A DNA stretch of 64,000 nt from Croceivirga radicis (GTDB lineage Bacteria; Bacteroidota; Bacteroidia; Flavobacteriales; Flavobacteriaceae), in the NCBI RefSeq assembly GCF_002072105.2, contig NZ_MTBC01000001.1:310001-374000 (forward strand). Direction: 5' to 3'. Position 1 is the stretch's first letter; each line of letters starts with the position of its first letter. Positions 1-9,560 of the stretch are shown piece after piece. A program made the translations under genes and the position numbers. The notes below the pieces were generated by a model. It made no database searches, was not told the origin of the DNA, and saw only the letters and a list, made by a program, of their open reading frames with translations.

Positions 1-584
1 ACAAGAATAAGTAAGGTTTTTGCTGAAAACCTTAACTCATATAGCCACCATACAGGAATAAAAACCAGTGCAGAGATGTGGAAAGACGCCGCCAACAACA
101 CTAACAAAAAAAAATAGATCCTTTTCCTTTTTAGAACAAACAATAATGACATTAATACTACGCCAAGAGCCAATGCCTGTCTTACTTGATTAGCCTCTAG
201 CGACATAAAATATGTTCCTAGCAATATAAAAATTCCAAATATAGGTGCTGGAGACAATTTCTTCATAACCCAAATCTTAAGTCCAACAGAAATAATGGCT
301 AGGCAAATGAAATAAAAGACAATGTCTCCCTTTATCCATTTAATAAAACTAGATAGCATATAGAATCCTGTGTCCATATTATAATCTAGAGCATTTTTAG
401 TCCCAATATCACTGAAAAAAGAAATGTAGTTTGGCGTGTCCACACCGTCTATCCCTCTGTAACCCAGCACCATAACAGCGCCAATGAACAAAAGTATTGC
501 TGATAAGCGCATTTTTTTGGACAAAAACACTTCGATTAGAGAAGCATATAGCGCATAACAATAAAGGATTACATATTGTGTCAT
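1..584 (-). CDS. EpsG-like polysaccharide polymerase, partial (3' part off the left edge)
   Basis: The frame opens with ATG at 584-582, two bases after the stop of the upstream glycosyltransferase, and stays open to the window edge (194 codons seen). The translation is strongly hydrophobic with several membrane helices. It contains YRGIDGVDTPNY near residue 43 and EANQVRQALALG near residue 130, features typical of the EpsG/Wzy-like family of inner-membrane polymerases that join repeat units of exopolysaccharide or O-antigen. Its position at the end of a wzz-rfb-flippase-glycosyltransferase operon fits that role. The family call rests on these motifs and the context; the C-terminal part is not visible. 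Confidence 0.75.
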   Translation of the reverse strand, partial: MTQYVILYCYALYASLIEVFLSKKMRLSAILLFIGAVMVLGYRGIDGVDTPNYISFFSDIGTKNALDYNMDTGFYMLSSFIKWIKGDIVFYFICLAIISVGLKIWVMKKLSPAPIFGIFILLGTYFMSLEANQVRQALALGVVLMSLLFVLKRKRIYFFLLVLLAASFHISALVFIPVWWLYELRFSAKTLLIL

Positions 585-586
585 TA

Positions 587-1705
587 TTATTCTGTCAAAA
601 GAAGGGAAAACAAATTTTCAAATTCAATGGTTATTTTTTCAATCCCAAACCTTTCCTTTACCATATTGCTTAAAGTTTTGGGCGGAAGTTCTATTGAAGT
701 CAAATTTTCGCAAACCTTTTCAAATTCGATACTATCTGTTATATCAATTATCTCCCCATAAATTGATGTTTCAATTATTTCATTGATACCTCCTTTATAG
801 TTATTAGCTACTACAGGGGTGTCGCACATTAATGTTTCTAAAACTACATTTGGGAAACCTTCAAATCTTGAACTTGATATGAATAAGTCGGCCTGTGCCA
901 TAAATTGATACGGGTTGTCTTGAAACCCCTTGAATGAGATATTGGCGCTTAAATCAAGTTTAATTGCATGAGCTTTAAGCTTATTTTTAAGCTCCCCATC
1001 CCCCAAAATAGTTAAATGATAATTGTCTTTATTTCTAAATTTTGAAAACGAGTCCAAAAGCATATCGTATCCCTTTTGATGGGTCAAGCTACCCACAGAG
1101 ATTAAATTTATCTTACCCGTAGGTAATAATTGTTCACAGCTTTCTTTCAATTCAAATACAGTATTAAAATCTACAGGATTGTTGATTTTAACAATTTGGT
1201 TTGGTCCAAGGTTCTGTACTATCCTTTTTAGATCAGTTTCCATATCTGAACTTTGAACAACAATTCTGTCAAAATTTTTATAAAATAGCTTATAAAATAG
1301 AATTGTTATCCCGTGATGGTTTACCTTACTGATCATATTTGACTCTCGAGCCACTAACTTAACCTTAGAGGGGAAAATAAAAGAAATGGCTCCCAACAAC
1401 GCATTTAAATGCCCTAAGGTTGAGAATAAAATATCGGGTTTGGTTTTTCTTACATATTTAACTATCGGAAGTATTGCATAACGGACCCTAGAAACTCCTA
1501 AATCATGTACCTCAAAACCAGTTTCATTCTCAAGAAAAGAAACAAACTCTCCCTTTTTAGCCAATAGGCATAAGATAACATTAAACTTACTCTTATCAAT
1601 TTGCTTGCATAAATTCAAAAATACCCTTTCAGAGCCACCACCTCCCAGTGAAGGCAATAAAAAAACTATAGAACTTTTTGTTGTTTTTTTGTGATTGAAA
1701 CTCAT
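587..1705 (-). CDS. Glycosyltransferase family 4 (GT-B fold)
   Basis: A 372-residue protein, the usual size of GT4 enzymes that transfer a sugar from a nucleotide donor onto a growing lipid-linked repeat unit on the cytoplasmic face of the membrane. The N-terminal Rossmann half has the glycine-rich LPSLGGGGSERVFLNL segment. The C-terminal half has the donor-binding VSVGSLTHQKGYDMLLDSF, and EGFPNVVLETLMCDTPVV carries the E-x7-E signature. Its ATG overlaps the stop of the upstream flippase gene (ATGA, 1702-1705), so translation is probably coupled. The sugar specificity cannot be read from the sequence. Confidence 0.9.
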   Translation of the reverse strand: MSFNHKKTTKSSIVFLLPSLGGGGSERVFLNLCKQIDKSKFNVILCLLAKKGEFVSFLENETGFEVHDLGVSRVRYAILPIVKYVRKTKPDILFSTLGHLNALLGAISFIFPSKVKLVARESNMISKVNHHGITILFYKLFYKNFDRIVVQSSDMETDLKRIVQNLGPNQIVKINNPVDFNTVFELKESCEQLLPTGKINLISVGSLTHQKGYDMLLDSFSKFRNKDNYHLTILGDGELKNKLKAHAIKLDLSANISFKGFQDNPYQFMAQADLFISSSRFEGFPNVVLETLMCDTPVVANNYKGGINEIIETSIYGEIIDITDSIEFEKVCENLTSIELPPKTLSNMVKERFGIEKITIEFENLFSLLLTE

Positions 1706-3903
1706 TTTCTTGGCAATCTAACCATTTCTCCTAGTTTATAATCCCACTCCTTTGGCACGATTGGCCTAAAACCTGAATCGTGATGAAATGTAATCTCACC
1801 AAAATAGACTTTACCCTCAACTGAATAGAAATCAACCCTGGCATAAGCAAATGGTTCACTCAATATCTCAGCGAATTTTAAAATTTTCTCTAAGGTTGGA
1901 GGTTTTGGCACATTGAACTTATTAGGTAAAGTTTCCTTTCCACTCTTTAGCTTAATAGCCCAATGAAAATTAGCCTTATCCCAATTCTCATCATACCAGT
2001 TTCTAGAGTGGTGTTCGGTACCACGATCAAAATCTAATTGAATATATTTTGGCTTGCCTCCAAAACAATGAACTTTGTAATCTTTAGGTATTTCTCCATC
2101 CTTTGACTGTAGTAGTCTTTCAACCAGGATTTTTGGCGGAATGTGTTTATACTGCCATTCTTTGGATGAATAATAAAAGTTCGTTTTTAACTTTTTAGCG
2201 AAAAACTGTCTTAGCACTTTCCAGTTTTTAACTTCATTTTTGTCTTTTATAATTTTATAACTGCCTGAATCGTGATTAGTCTTAATAATGAAGGGACTCT
2301 CTGGTAATGTTTCATAAGTTATGTCTTCTACGTTTTCGGTAACAAGTAGCATTGGAATAAGATGCTCCTTGCCTATTTTTTGTTCTACATAATTTCTAAC
2401 TTCTATTTTGTCTGCACAAATTGTATGTAAATCGGTTCTATCATATAATTTTAACCATTGTATTTTTTCATTAAGTGTTTGGGGGTTATCCAAATTTAGT
2501 TCATAGCCCATCCTTCTTTTAAACCTGTTCTGTATGAATGTCTTTTCGTCCATGATATGATGTCTCCATATATCGTAAACAAAAACCATGGGCTTCATTA
2601 TAAAACCAAAAGTCCCTTTACCGTAGTAATACCTTCCTATTTTTTCCCTGATTTTCATGGATAGTAGATTGTTATGTTTAGCAAGAAAATATCTATACAA
2701 GAACTCAAATAGATAAACCAAAAATACAACTATAAGAATATAATTGAATGTCAGATGCCCGACAAAAAAGAGAATGGCAATCAAACAAGAGTAAAAAACA
2801 GTTGTCCAAACCATAGACTTAAACAACAAATTGAATTTATTGTGAACTATTAAGCAGTTTCGAGCAAGGAAAACTGATAGTGTTAAAAAGGGGGCGCTTA
2901 ACAATACAAGCCTTATTGATCCAACATTTTGCGGTTCGTCAATATTTAAAAAGCTAAAAATATCATACAAAAAAAATTGAACCACTAACAACAATGATAA
3001 CACAAAAAGCAACGTGTACATGGCAACCTTTTTCACAAAAGTCATATTCAATTCTTTAGATACCTTCGGAAATATGGCCCCATTAATAGATTCTACCGGC
3101 TGAGTAATTATCGAAATCATCTTTATTGAGATATCGTAAAGTGCAACTTCTTGCATACCCAGAAAATAGCCAACAATAAATATATTAAACCGATCCTTAA
3201 TGGATACAACCAAAGATGAAGCAAATAGCAAATAGCTTTGCTTCAAATAATGGTAATAAGTATTGAATTCATATAATCGAAACTGGACTTTCTTAAATCC
3301 TAGCATTATACCCAAACCTATTGCTCCGCCCACCAAAGCTCCCAAACTAAAAAAAAGTGGTACATAAATATAATCGTCCCTTGTCTCGATCGTGAGGAAC
3401 ATTAAAAAAACGAAAGCCAATTTAATGGAGACATTGATTATGACTATATACTTCATTTGCTCTATTCCCTGAAAAAACCATTTTGGAAATAGGATAAAAT
3501 TGAAGTTCAACCCAAAAAACAAGAGATACAATACCTCATCTCCCTTAAAAAAATCAATATTGTAAATAGCAAGAAAATATAAAGTAAACGCTACAATGCC
3601 TAATGCCAACCTTAACATCACAACACAAGAGACTATTTTAGAAAGGTTTTCGGTATCATTCCTAAAAATAGAGACCTCCTTTGTGGCATATCTATCAAAT
3701 CCAAAATCAACGAAAAGAGAAACATAAAGCGCTAGAGATTGTGCCAATATAATTTTCCCCCATAGTTCTAACCCAAATAAATCAATTAAAAATGGGTATA
3801 TAATAACAGGAAAAAAAATATTAAATACCTGAAGAACAGTTAGGTAAGAGAAGTTCTGAAGAACATTATTGTACTTTTTTACAAGAAAGGATAAGTTACC
3901 CAT
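1702..3903 (-). CDS. Wzx-type flippase fused to a TupA-like ATP-grasp domain
   Basis: A 733-residue protein with two unrelated parts. Residues 1 to about 412 form a hydrophobic multi-helix polysaccharide-transport (MOP/Wzx) domain, which moves lipid-linked repeat units across the inner membrane. Residues from about 416 to 733 are soluble and match the TupA-like ATP-grasp family, with TLNEKIQWLKLYDRTDLHT, FIIKTNHDSGSYKI, YKVHCFGGKPKYIQLDFD and YARVDFYSVEGKVYFGEITF. ATP-grasp enzymes of this type ligate amino or carboxyl groups and were named from teichuronopeptide synthesis. The two are normally separate genes. An in-frame ATG at 2658, at the domain junction, could also act as an internal start. 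The fusion is uninterrupted in this sequence. Confidence 0.85.
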   Translation of the reverse strand: MGNLSFLVKKYNNVLQNFSYLTVLQVFNIFFPVIIYPFLIDLFGLELWGKIILAQSLALYVSLFVDFGFDRYATKEVSIFRNDTENLSKIVSCVVMLRLALGIVAFTLYFLAIYNIDFFKGDEVLYLLFFGLNFNFILFPKWFFQGIEQMKYIVIINVSIKLAFVFLMFLTIETRDDYIYVPLFFSLGALVGGAIGLGIMLGFKKVQFRLYEFNTYYHYLKQSYLLFASSLVVSIKDRFNIFIVGYFLGMQEVALYDISIKMISIITQPVESINGAIFPKVSKELNMTFVKKVAMYTLLFVLSLLLVVQFFLYDIFSFLNIDEPQNVGSIRLVLLSAPFLTLSVFLARNCLIVHNKFNLLFKSMVWTTVFYSCLIAILFFVGHLTFNYILIVVFLVYLFEFLYRYFLAKHNNLLSMKIREKIGRYYYGKGTFGFIMKPMVFVYDIWRHHIMDEKTFIQNRFKRRMGYELNLDNPQTLNEKIQWLKLYDRTDLHTICADKIEVRNYVEQKIGKEHLIPMLLVTENVEDITYETLPESPFIIKTNHDSGSYKIIKDKNEVKNWKVLRQFFAKKLKTNFYYSSKEWQYKHIPPKILVERLLQSKDGEIPKDYKVHCFGGKPKYIQLDFDRGTEHHSRNWYDENWDKANFHWAIKLKSGKETLPNKFNVPKPPTLEKILKFAEILSEPFAYARVDFYSVEGKVYFGEITFHHDSGFRPIVPKEWDYKLGEMVRLPRK

Positions 3904-3965
3904 ATAAAATATTTTGTTGAATGCAAACCTGTCCTGAAAGCGTCGACTTCGATTCTCCTATTTAT

Positions 3966-4508
3966 TTAAAAAAATATTTTTTTTGACAAACTTTTGTCCT
4001 TTGAAGATAGTTTTATGTGATTACTATCTAACATCCAATTTATTTTAAGTTTAGAATTATTAAATCTTACACCACATTCAACTTTAGGGTTGTAATAATT
4101 ATCACATTTATATAAAACTCTTGCGGATTCGCTCAAAGTTAAAAAACCATGTGCAAATCCTCTTGGCACAAACAGTTGTCTTTTGTTCTCATTGTCCAGT
4201 TCAATGGATAAATGCTCGCCAAAAGTAGGGGAATTTTTACGTAAATCGACCACTACATCCTGAATTCTTCCATCCAATACGGAAACCAACTTGGCCTGGG
4301 CATGTTCGCCTTTTTGAAAATGCAGTCCTCTTAACACTCCCTTTTTGGAATAGGACTGATTATCTTGTACAAAATTTACCTCTTGCCCAATGGCTTTACA
4401 AAATTCTCTATGATTAAAACTCTCGAAAAAATAACCTCGGTCATCCTTAAAAATTGTAGGTTCGATTACAAAACATCCTTTTAACTTGGTCTCCGTCGCC
4501 TTTATCAT
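3966..4508 (-). CDS. rfbC: dTDP-4-dehydrorhamnose 3,5-epimerase
   Basis: A 180-residue cupin epimerase of the dTDP-L-rhamnose pathway, converting dTDP-4-keto-6-deoxyglucose to the 4-keto-rhamnose form. It has the family hallmarks [10 protein letters not shown] near the N-terminus, [12 protein letters not shown] with the catalytic histidine, and [14 protein letters not shown]. The length is standard. Its start overlaps the stop of rfbA by four bases (4505-4508). Together with rfbA and rfbB it makes the activated 4-keto-6-deoxyhexose; no rfbD reductase is visible in this window. The gene is transcribed from the promoter ahead of the wzz-like gene. Confidence 0.95.
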   Translation of the reverse strand: MIKATETKLKGCFVIEPTIFKDDRGYFFESFNHREFCKAIGQEVNFVQDNQSYSKKGVLRGLHFQKGEHAQAKLVSVLDGRIQDVVVDLRKNSPTFGEHLSIELDNENKRQLFVPRGFAHGFLTLSESARVLYKCDNYYNPKVECGVRFNNSKLKINWMLDSNHIKLSSKDKSLSKKIFF

Positions 4509-5374
4509 CCCTCTTTCTTCAAAATACCCAATAAACGTTCACCGTAGCCGCTCTTTATTAAGGGCTTGGCCAATTCTTTAAACTGATCTGCATCTATATA
4601 TCCCATTTCAAACGCTGCCACCTCTATAGATCCGACCACAAATCCTTGGCGTTCCTCGATTACTTCTATAAACTGCGAAGCCTGCATTAGGGCCTGAAAG
4701 GTCCCTGTATCCAACCAGGCAGTGCCCCTGTCCAAAATACTTACGCTCAGTTTTCCTCTTTCTAGATACGCCCTGTTTACATCGGTGATTTCCAATTCGC
4801 CCCTTTTGCTGGGCTCAATGTTTTTGGCTATGTCCACGACTTCGTTGTCATAAAAATAAATGCCCGGTACTACATAGTTGGATTTGGGTTGATTGGGCTT
4901 TTCTTCGATACTAATTGCCTTGCCATCCTCATCGAACTCCACAACCCCATATCTTTGTGGGTCGTTTACGCGATAGGCATAAACAATGCCACCCTCGGGA
5001 TTATTGTTGCTCTGCAATAACTTGGACAATCCAGCTCCATAAAAAATATTATCGCCCAAAATAAGTGCCACCTTATCATCCCCTATGAACTCTTCCCCTA
5101 TAATAAATGCTTCCGCCAGCCCGTTGGGTGAATCTTGGGCCGCATAGAAAAATGAGCAACCATATTTGTGGCCATTGCCCAACAGTTCTTTAAAAAGTGG
5201 GAGGTCTTTGGGTGTGGAAATAATCAATATTTCCCGTATTCCTGCATACATAAGGGTAGACAAGGGGTAATAGATCATCGGCTTATCGTAAATGGGCATC
5301 AACTGCTTACTCACCGATAAGGTAAGTGGGTGCAATCTACTACCTGTTCCTCCTGCCAATACGATTCCTTTCAT
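4505..5374 (-). CDS. rfbA: Glucose-1-phosphate thymidylyltransferase
   Basis: A 289-residue RmlA enzyme that makes dTDP-glucose from glucose-1-phosphate and dTTP, the first step of the dTDP-rhamnose branch. The N-terminus carries the nucleotide-binding signature [13 protein letters not shown] followed by [18 protein letters not shown]. Further on are LGDNIFYG and the sugar-binding stretch [13 protein letters not shown]. The length equals that of the short housekeeping RmlA type. It lies six bases after rfbB and overlaps rfbC by four bases, so the three genes are co-transcribed. Confidence 0.96.
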   Translation of the reverse strand: MKGIVLAGGTGSRLHPLTLSVSKQLMPIYDKPMIYYPLSTLMYAGIREILIISTPKDLPLFKELLGNGHKYGCSFFYAAQDSPNGLAEAFIIGEEFIGDDKVALILGDNIFYGAGLSKLLQSNNNPEGGIVYAYRVNDPQRYGVVEFDEDGKAISIEEKPNQPKSNYVVPGIYFYDNEVVDIAKNIEPSKRGELEITDVNRAYLERGKLSVSILDRGTAWLDTGTFQALMQASQFIEVIEERQGFVVGSIEVAAFEMGYIDADQFKELAKPLIKSGYGERLLGILKKEG

Positions 5375-5380
5375 CCTAAT

Positions 5381-6439
5381 TTATGCTTGATATTGCTTTT
5401 TATAATATTCCAAATAGTCTCCCGAAGTAACATGGTCTAGCCATTCTTTATTATCAAAATACCACTCTATTGTTAGCTCCAAACCTTCTTCAAATGTTAC
5501 CGATGGTTCCCACCCTAATTCTTTATTGATTTTCGAGGCATCGATGGCATATCTTAGATCGTGTCCTGGACGATCCTTTACAAAGCTTATGAGCTTTGCC
5601 GAAGTGCCTGCCTGCCTGTCCAATTTTTTATCCATTAATCTGCACAATAATTGGGTCAGTTCAATATTCTTCCACTCATTAAAACCGCCAATATTGTATG
5701 TTTCCCCCTTTTTTCCTTGATGGAACACCAAGTCTATGGCCCGGGCGTGATCTTTTACAAAAAGCCAATCCCGAGTATAGTTGCCATCACCATAAACGGG
5801 CAATGGTTTTTTTTGAATGATATTGTTGATGAACAGAGGAACCAACTTTTCTGGAAATTGGTTTGGCCCATAGTTGTTGGAACAATTGGAAATTACAAAA
5901 GGAAGGCCATACGTTTCCCCATATGCCCTTACAAAATGGTCCGAACTTGCTTTAGAGGCCGAATAAGGGGAATTGGGAGCATATGCTGTAGATTCCTTGA
6001 AAAAGCCATGACTTCCCAAACTACCATAGACCTCATCGGTACTAATATGATAAAATATAAACTCAGGATTATTCCGGAATAACCCTAGGGATGTATTCAG
6101 CAAATTAACCGTTCCAATAACATTAGTGTATAAAAAGGCATTTGGATTGGAAATAGAACGATCAACATGCGATTCAGCAGCTAAATGAATTACACCATCA
6201 AATTTTTCTTTATTAAAAAGTTGGGTAATAAATACTGGGTCAACAATGTCACCTTTTATAAAAGTGTAGTTAGGATAATCCGCAATATCTTTAAGATTTT
6301 CTAGGTTACCCGCATAGGTTAAAGCATCCAGATTAAAGATATCGTAATTAGAATAGTTGGTGACAAATCTTCTGACAACGTGAGAACCAATAAATCCCGC
6401 CCCCCCTGTTATCAAAATTTTTTTATCATTGCTTCCCAT
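5381..6439 (-). CDS. rfbB: dTDP-glucose 4,6-dehydratase
   Basis: A 352-residue extended short-chain dehydrogenase. It has the NAD-binding ITGGAGFIGSHVVRRF at the N-terminus, HISTDEVYGSL (catalytic Thr-Asp-Glu triad of RmlB) and the YSASKASSDH active-site YxxxK. It converts dTDP-glucose to dTDP-4-keto-6-deoxyglucose. The start codon lies 14 bases inside the end of the upstream wzz-like gene, indicating translational coupling. The length and motifs are normal. Confidence 0.96.
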   Translation of the reverse strand: MGSNDKKILITGGAGFIGSHVVRRFVTNYSNYDIFNLDALTYAGNLENLKDIADYPNYTFIKGDIVDPVFITQLFNKEKFDGVIHLAAESHVDRSISNPNAFLYTNVIGTVNLLNTSLGLFRNNPEFIFYHISTDEVYGSLGSHGFFKESTAYAPNSPYSASKASSDHFVRAYGETYGLPFVISNCSNNYGPNQFPEKLVPLFINNIIQKKPLPVYGDGNYTRDWLFVKDHARAIDLVFHQGKKGETYNIGGFNEWKNIELTQLLCRLMDKKLDRQAGTSAKLISFVKDRPGHDLRYAIDASKINKELGWEPSVTFEEGLELTIEWYFDNKEWLDHVTSGDYLEYYKKQYQA

Positions 6440-7472
6440 ACTTTCTTAAAAACCTATTTAAATCCCTTAAGGCTAATACAATTAATATTACTCCCAATAG
6501 TAACAAAGGCAATACAAACTTATAACTATTCCAAAAACCTTTAACTTTGACACCTCGATTAGGAAAGTCACTAATTACATTTAAAATTGATGATTTATTG
6601 GCTCGTTCTTGGTTCAATGCTACTAGGTTTCGTTTCAAGATTTCTCTTTCTTTAACTAAAGCCAACTCTTTATTCTGGGATTGCCCATTTTCTGCCAAAT
6701 TTATATTGGTTCCCTGCATCGGTTTTTCTGCTTCTTTAACCAATATCGTTTTATATAATTGCTGCAAGCTATCTACTTCACTCAATTGCTGTGTTATGAT
6801 AGAATCTTGCAATTTAATATTTATGTCGTTAATCTGTTTTTGTAATTTAAAGTAATCATTACTTGAAATTGATTTAACGATGGATTGCTGTGCTTTTTTT
6901 GCCACACTGTTGTCCGTACTTATCAATGAAATTTGATGAAAACGAGCATCTAACGAATTAAAGTTTTGCAAATATGATTCAAACTCAATTGCCTTAATTG
7001 TTGATGTGTCTAATTCCTTAACAAACTCATCAAACAGTTTTATTTTTTGATTTTCGTCTGAATAGGAATCAACAAAAATTGACTTTATCGAGCCCGCTTC
7101 GGGAATTGTAATTTTTAATGCTTCTGCAAGTGCTACAGAGTCCTCTGCCTTTGCCAAGTCGTTATAAAACTCTATATTATTATATAGTTGTTGAACACTA
7201 TTGAAATTAGGCTCTACAACCATTCGAGATATAAACTTTTCTGTTTTGTATTTGTCTATAAAATAACCAGCAATGGCTCCTATTACCAATGAAGCTAATA
7301 GGATGATGAAGTTTCTTTGGATAAACAGTAACAGTAGAATAATAAGATTAAAAAAACCTTTAAAAATATTCCCAATGAAATTATACAACTTTTGAAAAGC
7401 ACGACCTATTAATTGGAATAATTGACCCAAATCAATCTCGTCAGTATTACTGTTATTATGATGTTCTAACAT
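6426..7472 (-). CDS. Wzz-like chain-length determinant / polysaccharide co-polymerase
   Basis: A 348-residue protein with an N-terminal membrane segment at about residues 44-72 (long hydrophobic stretch ending IAGYFIDKY), a periplasmic domain rich in predicted helix and coiled coil at about 90-310, and a second membrane helix at about 313-335 (VLPLLLLGVILIVLAL). This two-helix plan with a coiled periplasmic domain is that of Wzz/PCP proteins, which set polysaccharide chain length. Sequence motifs are weak, so the call rests on topology and on being the first gene of the rfb operon. A TAnnTTTG element lies 37 bases upstream. Confidence 0.7.
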   Translation of the reverse strand: MLEHHNNSNTDEIDLGQLFQLIGRAFQKLYNFIGNIFKGFFNLIILLLLFIQRNFIILLASLVIGAIAGYFIDKYKTEKFISRMVVEPNFNSVQQLYNNIEFYNDLAKAEDSVALAEALKITIPEAGSIKSIFVDSYSDENQKIKLFDEFVKELDTSTIKAIEFESYLQNFNSLDARFHQISLISTDNSVAKKAQQSIVKSISSNDYFKLQKQINDINIKLQDSIITQQLSEVDSLQQLYKTILVKEAEKPMQGTNINLAENGQSQNKELALVKEREILKRNLVALNQERANKSSILNVISDFPNRGVKVKGFWNSYKFVLPLLLLGVILIVLALRDLNRFLRKYGKQ

Positions 7473-7509
7473 TGCTTATTTTAAAATTTAGTTGGTTAGA
7501 ATTTGCCTA

Positions 7510-7517
7510 CAAAGATA
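7510..7517 (-). promoter_or_regulatory. -7 element of the polysaccharide operon promoter
   Basis: On the minus strand this reads TATCTTTG, a perfect match to the Bacteroidota sigma-A -7 consensus TAnnTTTG. It lies 37 bases before the ATG of the wzz-like gene. No clear TTG -33 element is seen at the expected distance. Confidence 0.5.
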
Positions 7518-7844
7518 CATGGAATTTAAACTCATATGCTATTAACCCGAAAAGTACTACCTTTTATCGCATTTTTAAATTAGTTATGATTACTGCCAAC
7601 TTATCCTTTTCTAATTGAATAATATGTTTTTCCGCTACTAATCAATATAATTGAAGATTGGATTACTTATCATTCAGATCTCGCTTATTTTAACAAAGCT
7701 ATTGGCCCTAACATAGGCTTCCTGTAGTTCAATTTCATTTATCATCTTATAAGCTTGCTTTGCTAAAGATTTTTATTAATTATACTAGATTTTGGACTCT
7801 ATTGGATAATCCTGATTAAACTATCAAAAACCAATTAGTATAAA
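7518..7844. other. AT-rich intergenic gap upstream of the polysaccharide operon
   Basis: This stretch separates the DUF6909 gene from the polysaccharide operon. I see no gene of convincing length, no terminator hairpin and no RNA gene in it. On the minus strand a 34-codon open stretch ends at 7674; its last part reads INEIELQEAYVRANSF. It looks more protein-like than random sequence but has no recognisable family and no -7 element in front of it, so it may be a remnant of a lost gene. Confidence 0.4.
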
Positions 7845-9524
7845 TCATATAAAAATTTGCTCCAATATTTTATAGGTAATAAGATATGTAGGTTTTACTC
7901 CCGTTGTTCCTAGACCACCAGAAGCCAACGTACTACCTGTTTCCAAAGGATTATCTGATGCGTAATATGCATATCTAACCTTAACATCCTTACTTACACT
8001 TTTTCTTACCCTTGAAGCCGATTGTATGGCTTTTTGGTAATGAACACCTTCCATTTCTAGACCAATAACGTTCCAGGTAGACTCATAGAAAAACTTTAAA
8101 ATGTCCTTATTCTGCAAAGACGTACCTAATACGGTAACCATGGTTCCTTCTAAAACTTTAAGTCCATGACCTTCAAAATCCTTGGCGCATAGTTCGTTCT
8201 CAAAAGGATAGTTATCTGCAGTACCTTCAAAAATGTGTGCAGAAGGTATCATTAAGTCGCCCTTACCGCCCTCTAGAATTCCTGCTTTACCCATAATGGA
8301 AACAGAATCTACATTCAGAAAAATTTTGTCATCTCCTTTTTCTAATGGTTTCAACAACTCGTCAATTGTTTCGTATGCCTGCTCGCCAAACGCATAATCC
8401 ATCACAAAAATTACGGGCTTTTCATCTTCAGGAATGCTAGTGTCAACCTTGTAGCAACAGGCAGCATCATTAAATTTTGCCGTGTCAAATAACTGTACGG
8501 AGATGTTAGCTCCAGAAGTATCTTCTATAGGTATCATACCATTGGCAATAGCCACCTTCTCTACTTTATTCCGTAACTCTTTATTTTCTGATAAACTTAA
8601 AGCCTGATAAATCTCTAAATCGTCTTTACCTTCAAACTCTGCTCCAAGCACTTTTCTCGCAAACAGCGAATTCATTACACTATGCATATTAGCGCTTATA
8701 ATGTGTAAAGGCCTGCCCAGTAAATTATACTTTTCTAGCGTCTCCTTAATAGTGGTAGCCCATCGTTCTCCGTGAATGTGGTGACCCAATCGTTCTCTTA
8801 AGAGCGGACTAAAAGTGATTGTTCTTTTGTTGCCTGTGGCCACCTCTTCTATAGCCAACTTGCCCAACCAATAAATAAACTCTAGAAAACGGTCTGGCAT
8901 GGCATCGGTAGCAAACTTCTTTTGTATCGCTACCACCTCTGCATACGTTCTACTTAGGATATTGGCTACATGTATGTAGGCAACTTCGCGCTCATCTTCC
9001 GTACGTTCTGTTTGCTTAACAAATTCTTCTAACTTTTGCCAATCCCGAATGGTAGTACTATCCTCCTCTATCCATACACGCTCACATATTTTATCTGCCT
9101 CAATAAACAAAAAGGTTAAGTGCGTTAAAATATCATAGATGTCTGAGCGACCACGAGTAATTTCAATATTCATCTGCTCATCGTCTATACGATAGCAGTT
9201 TCTTCTTCTTTTTGGCGGAATTATAGGCTGCAAGTGCGATTTTGAGATGCCTTCATCTGACGTTAAATTGATATACCTACATTGTTCTATGCCCATAGGT
9301 AGGCGTTCTAAAACATAAATAAGTCCGTTTAACTCTCCTCTATCTTCTGCAACCGAACCGTAAATTTCTGGTCTTAGTACCAACAATGCGTTACGCAATG
9401 CATTGCCAGAAACACCGGAAGGTTTATAAAATCCCCTATTTAACAAATGCCGCATGGTAACATACAAACGCTCTATGGCGTTGGTAGATTCTTGTGCACG
9501 TGTAGTTTCCTTAATTGCCGTCAT
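7845..9524 (-). CDS. DUF6909 family protein with nucleoside-phosphorylase-like C-terminal part
   Basis: A 559-residue protein starting at ATG 9524; an upstream GTG at 9530 is less likely. The whole resembles the Bacteroidota family annotated as DUF6909, of unknown function. The N-terminal half is helical. The C-terminal 200 residues show features reminiscent of purine nucleoside phosphorylases and nucleosidases: GKGDLMIPSAHIFEGT, IGLEMEGVHYQKAI (an E-M-E-G motif like the one that contacts ribose) and YYASDNPLE (an S-D pair like the catalytic Asp region). This resemblance is my inference. It is the last gene of an operon behind the M23 peptidase and GH3-like genes. No signal peptide is seen, so it is probably cytoplasmic. 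Confidence 0.7.
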   Translation of the reverse strand: MTAIKETTRAQESTNAIERLYVTMRHLLNRGFYKPSGVSGNALRNALLVLRPEIYGSVAEDRGELNGLIYVLERLPMGIEQCRYINLTSDEGISKSHLQPIIPPKRRRNCYRIDDEQMNIEITRGRSDIYDILTHLTFLFIEADKICERVWIEEDSTTIRDWQKLEEFVKQTERTEDEREVAYIHVANILSRTYAEVVAIQKKFATDAMPDRFLEFIYWLGKLAIEEVATGNKRTITFSPLLRERLGHHIHGERWATTIKETLEKYNLLGRPLHIISANMHSVMNSLFARKVLGAEFEGKDDLEIYQALSLSENKELRNKVEKVAIANGMIPIEDTSGANISVQLFDTAKFNDAACCYKVDTSIPEDEKPVIFVMDYAFGEQAYETIDELLKPLEKGDDKIFLNVDSVSIMGKAGILEGGKGDLMIPSAHIFEGTADNYPFENELCAKDFEGHGLKVLEGTMVTVLGTSLQNKDILKFFYESTWNVIGLEMEGVHYQKAIQSASRVRKSVSKDVKVRYAYYASDNPLETGSTLASGGLGTTGVKPTYLITYKILEQIFI

Positions 9525-9560
9525 ATTCACTATTTCAGTGTAAAAATACGGGAAATCTTC

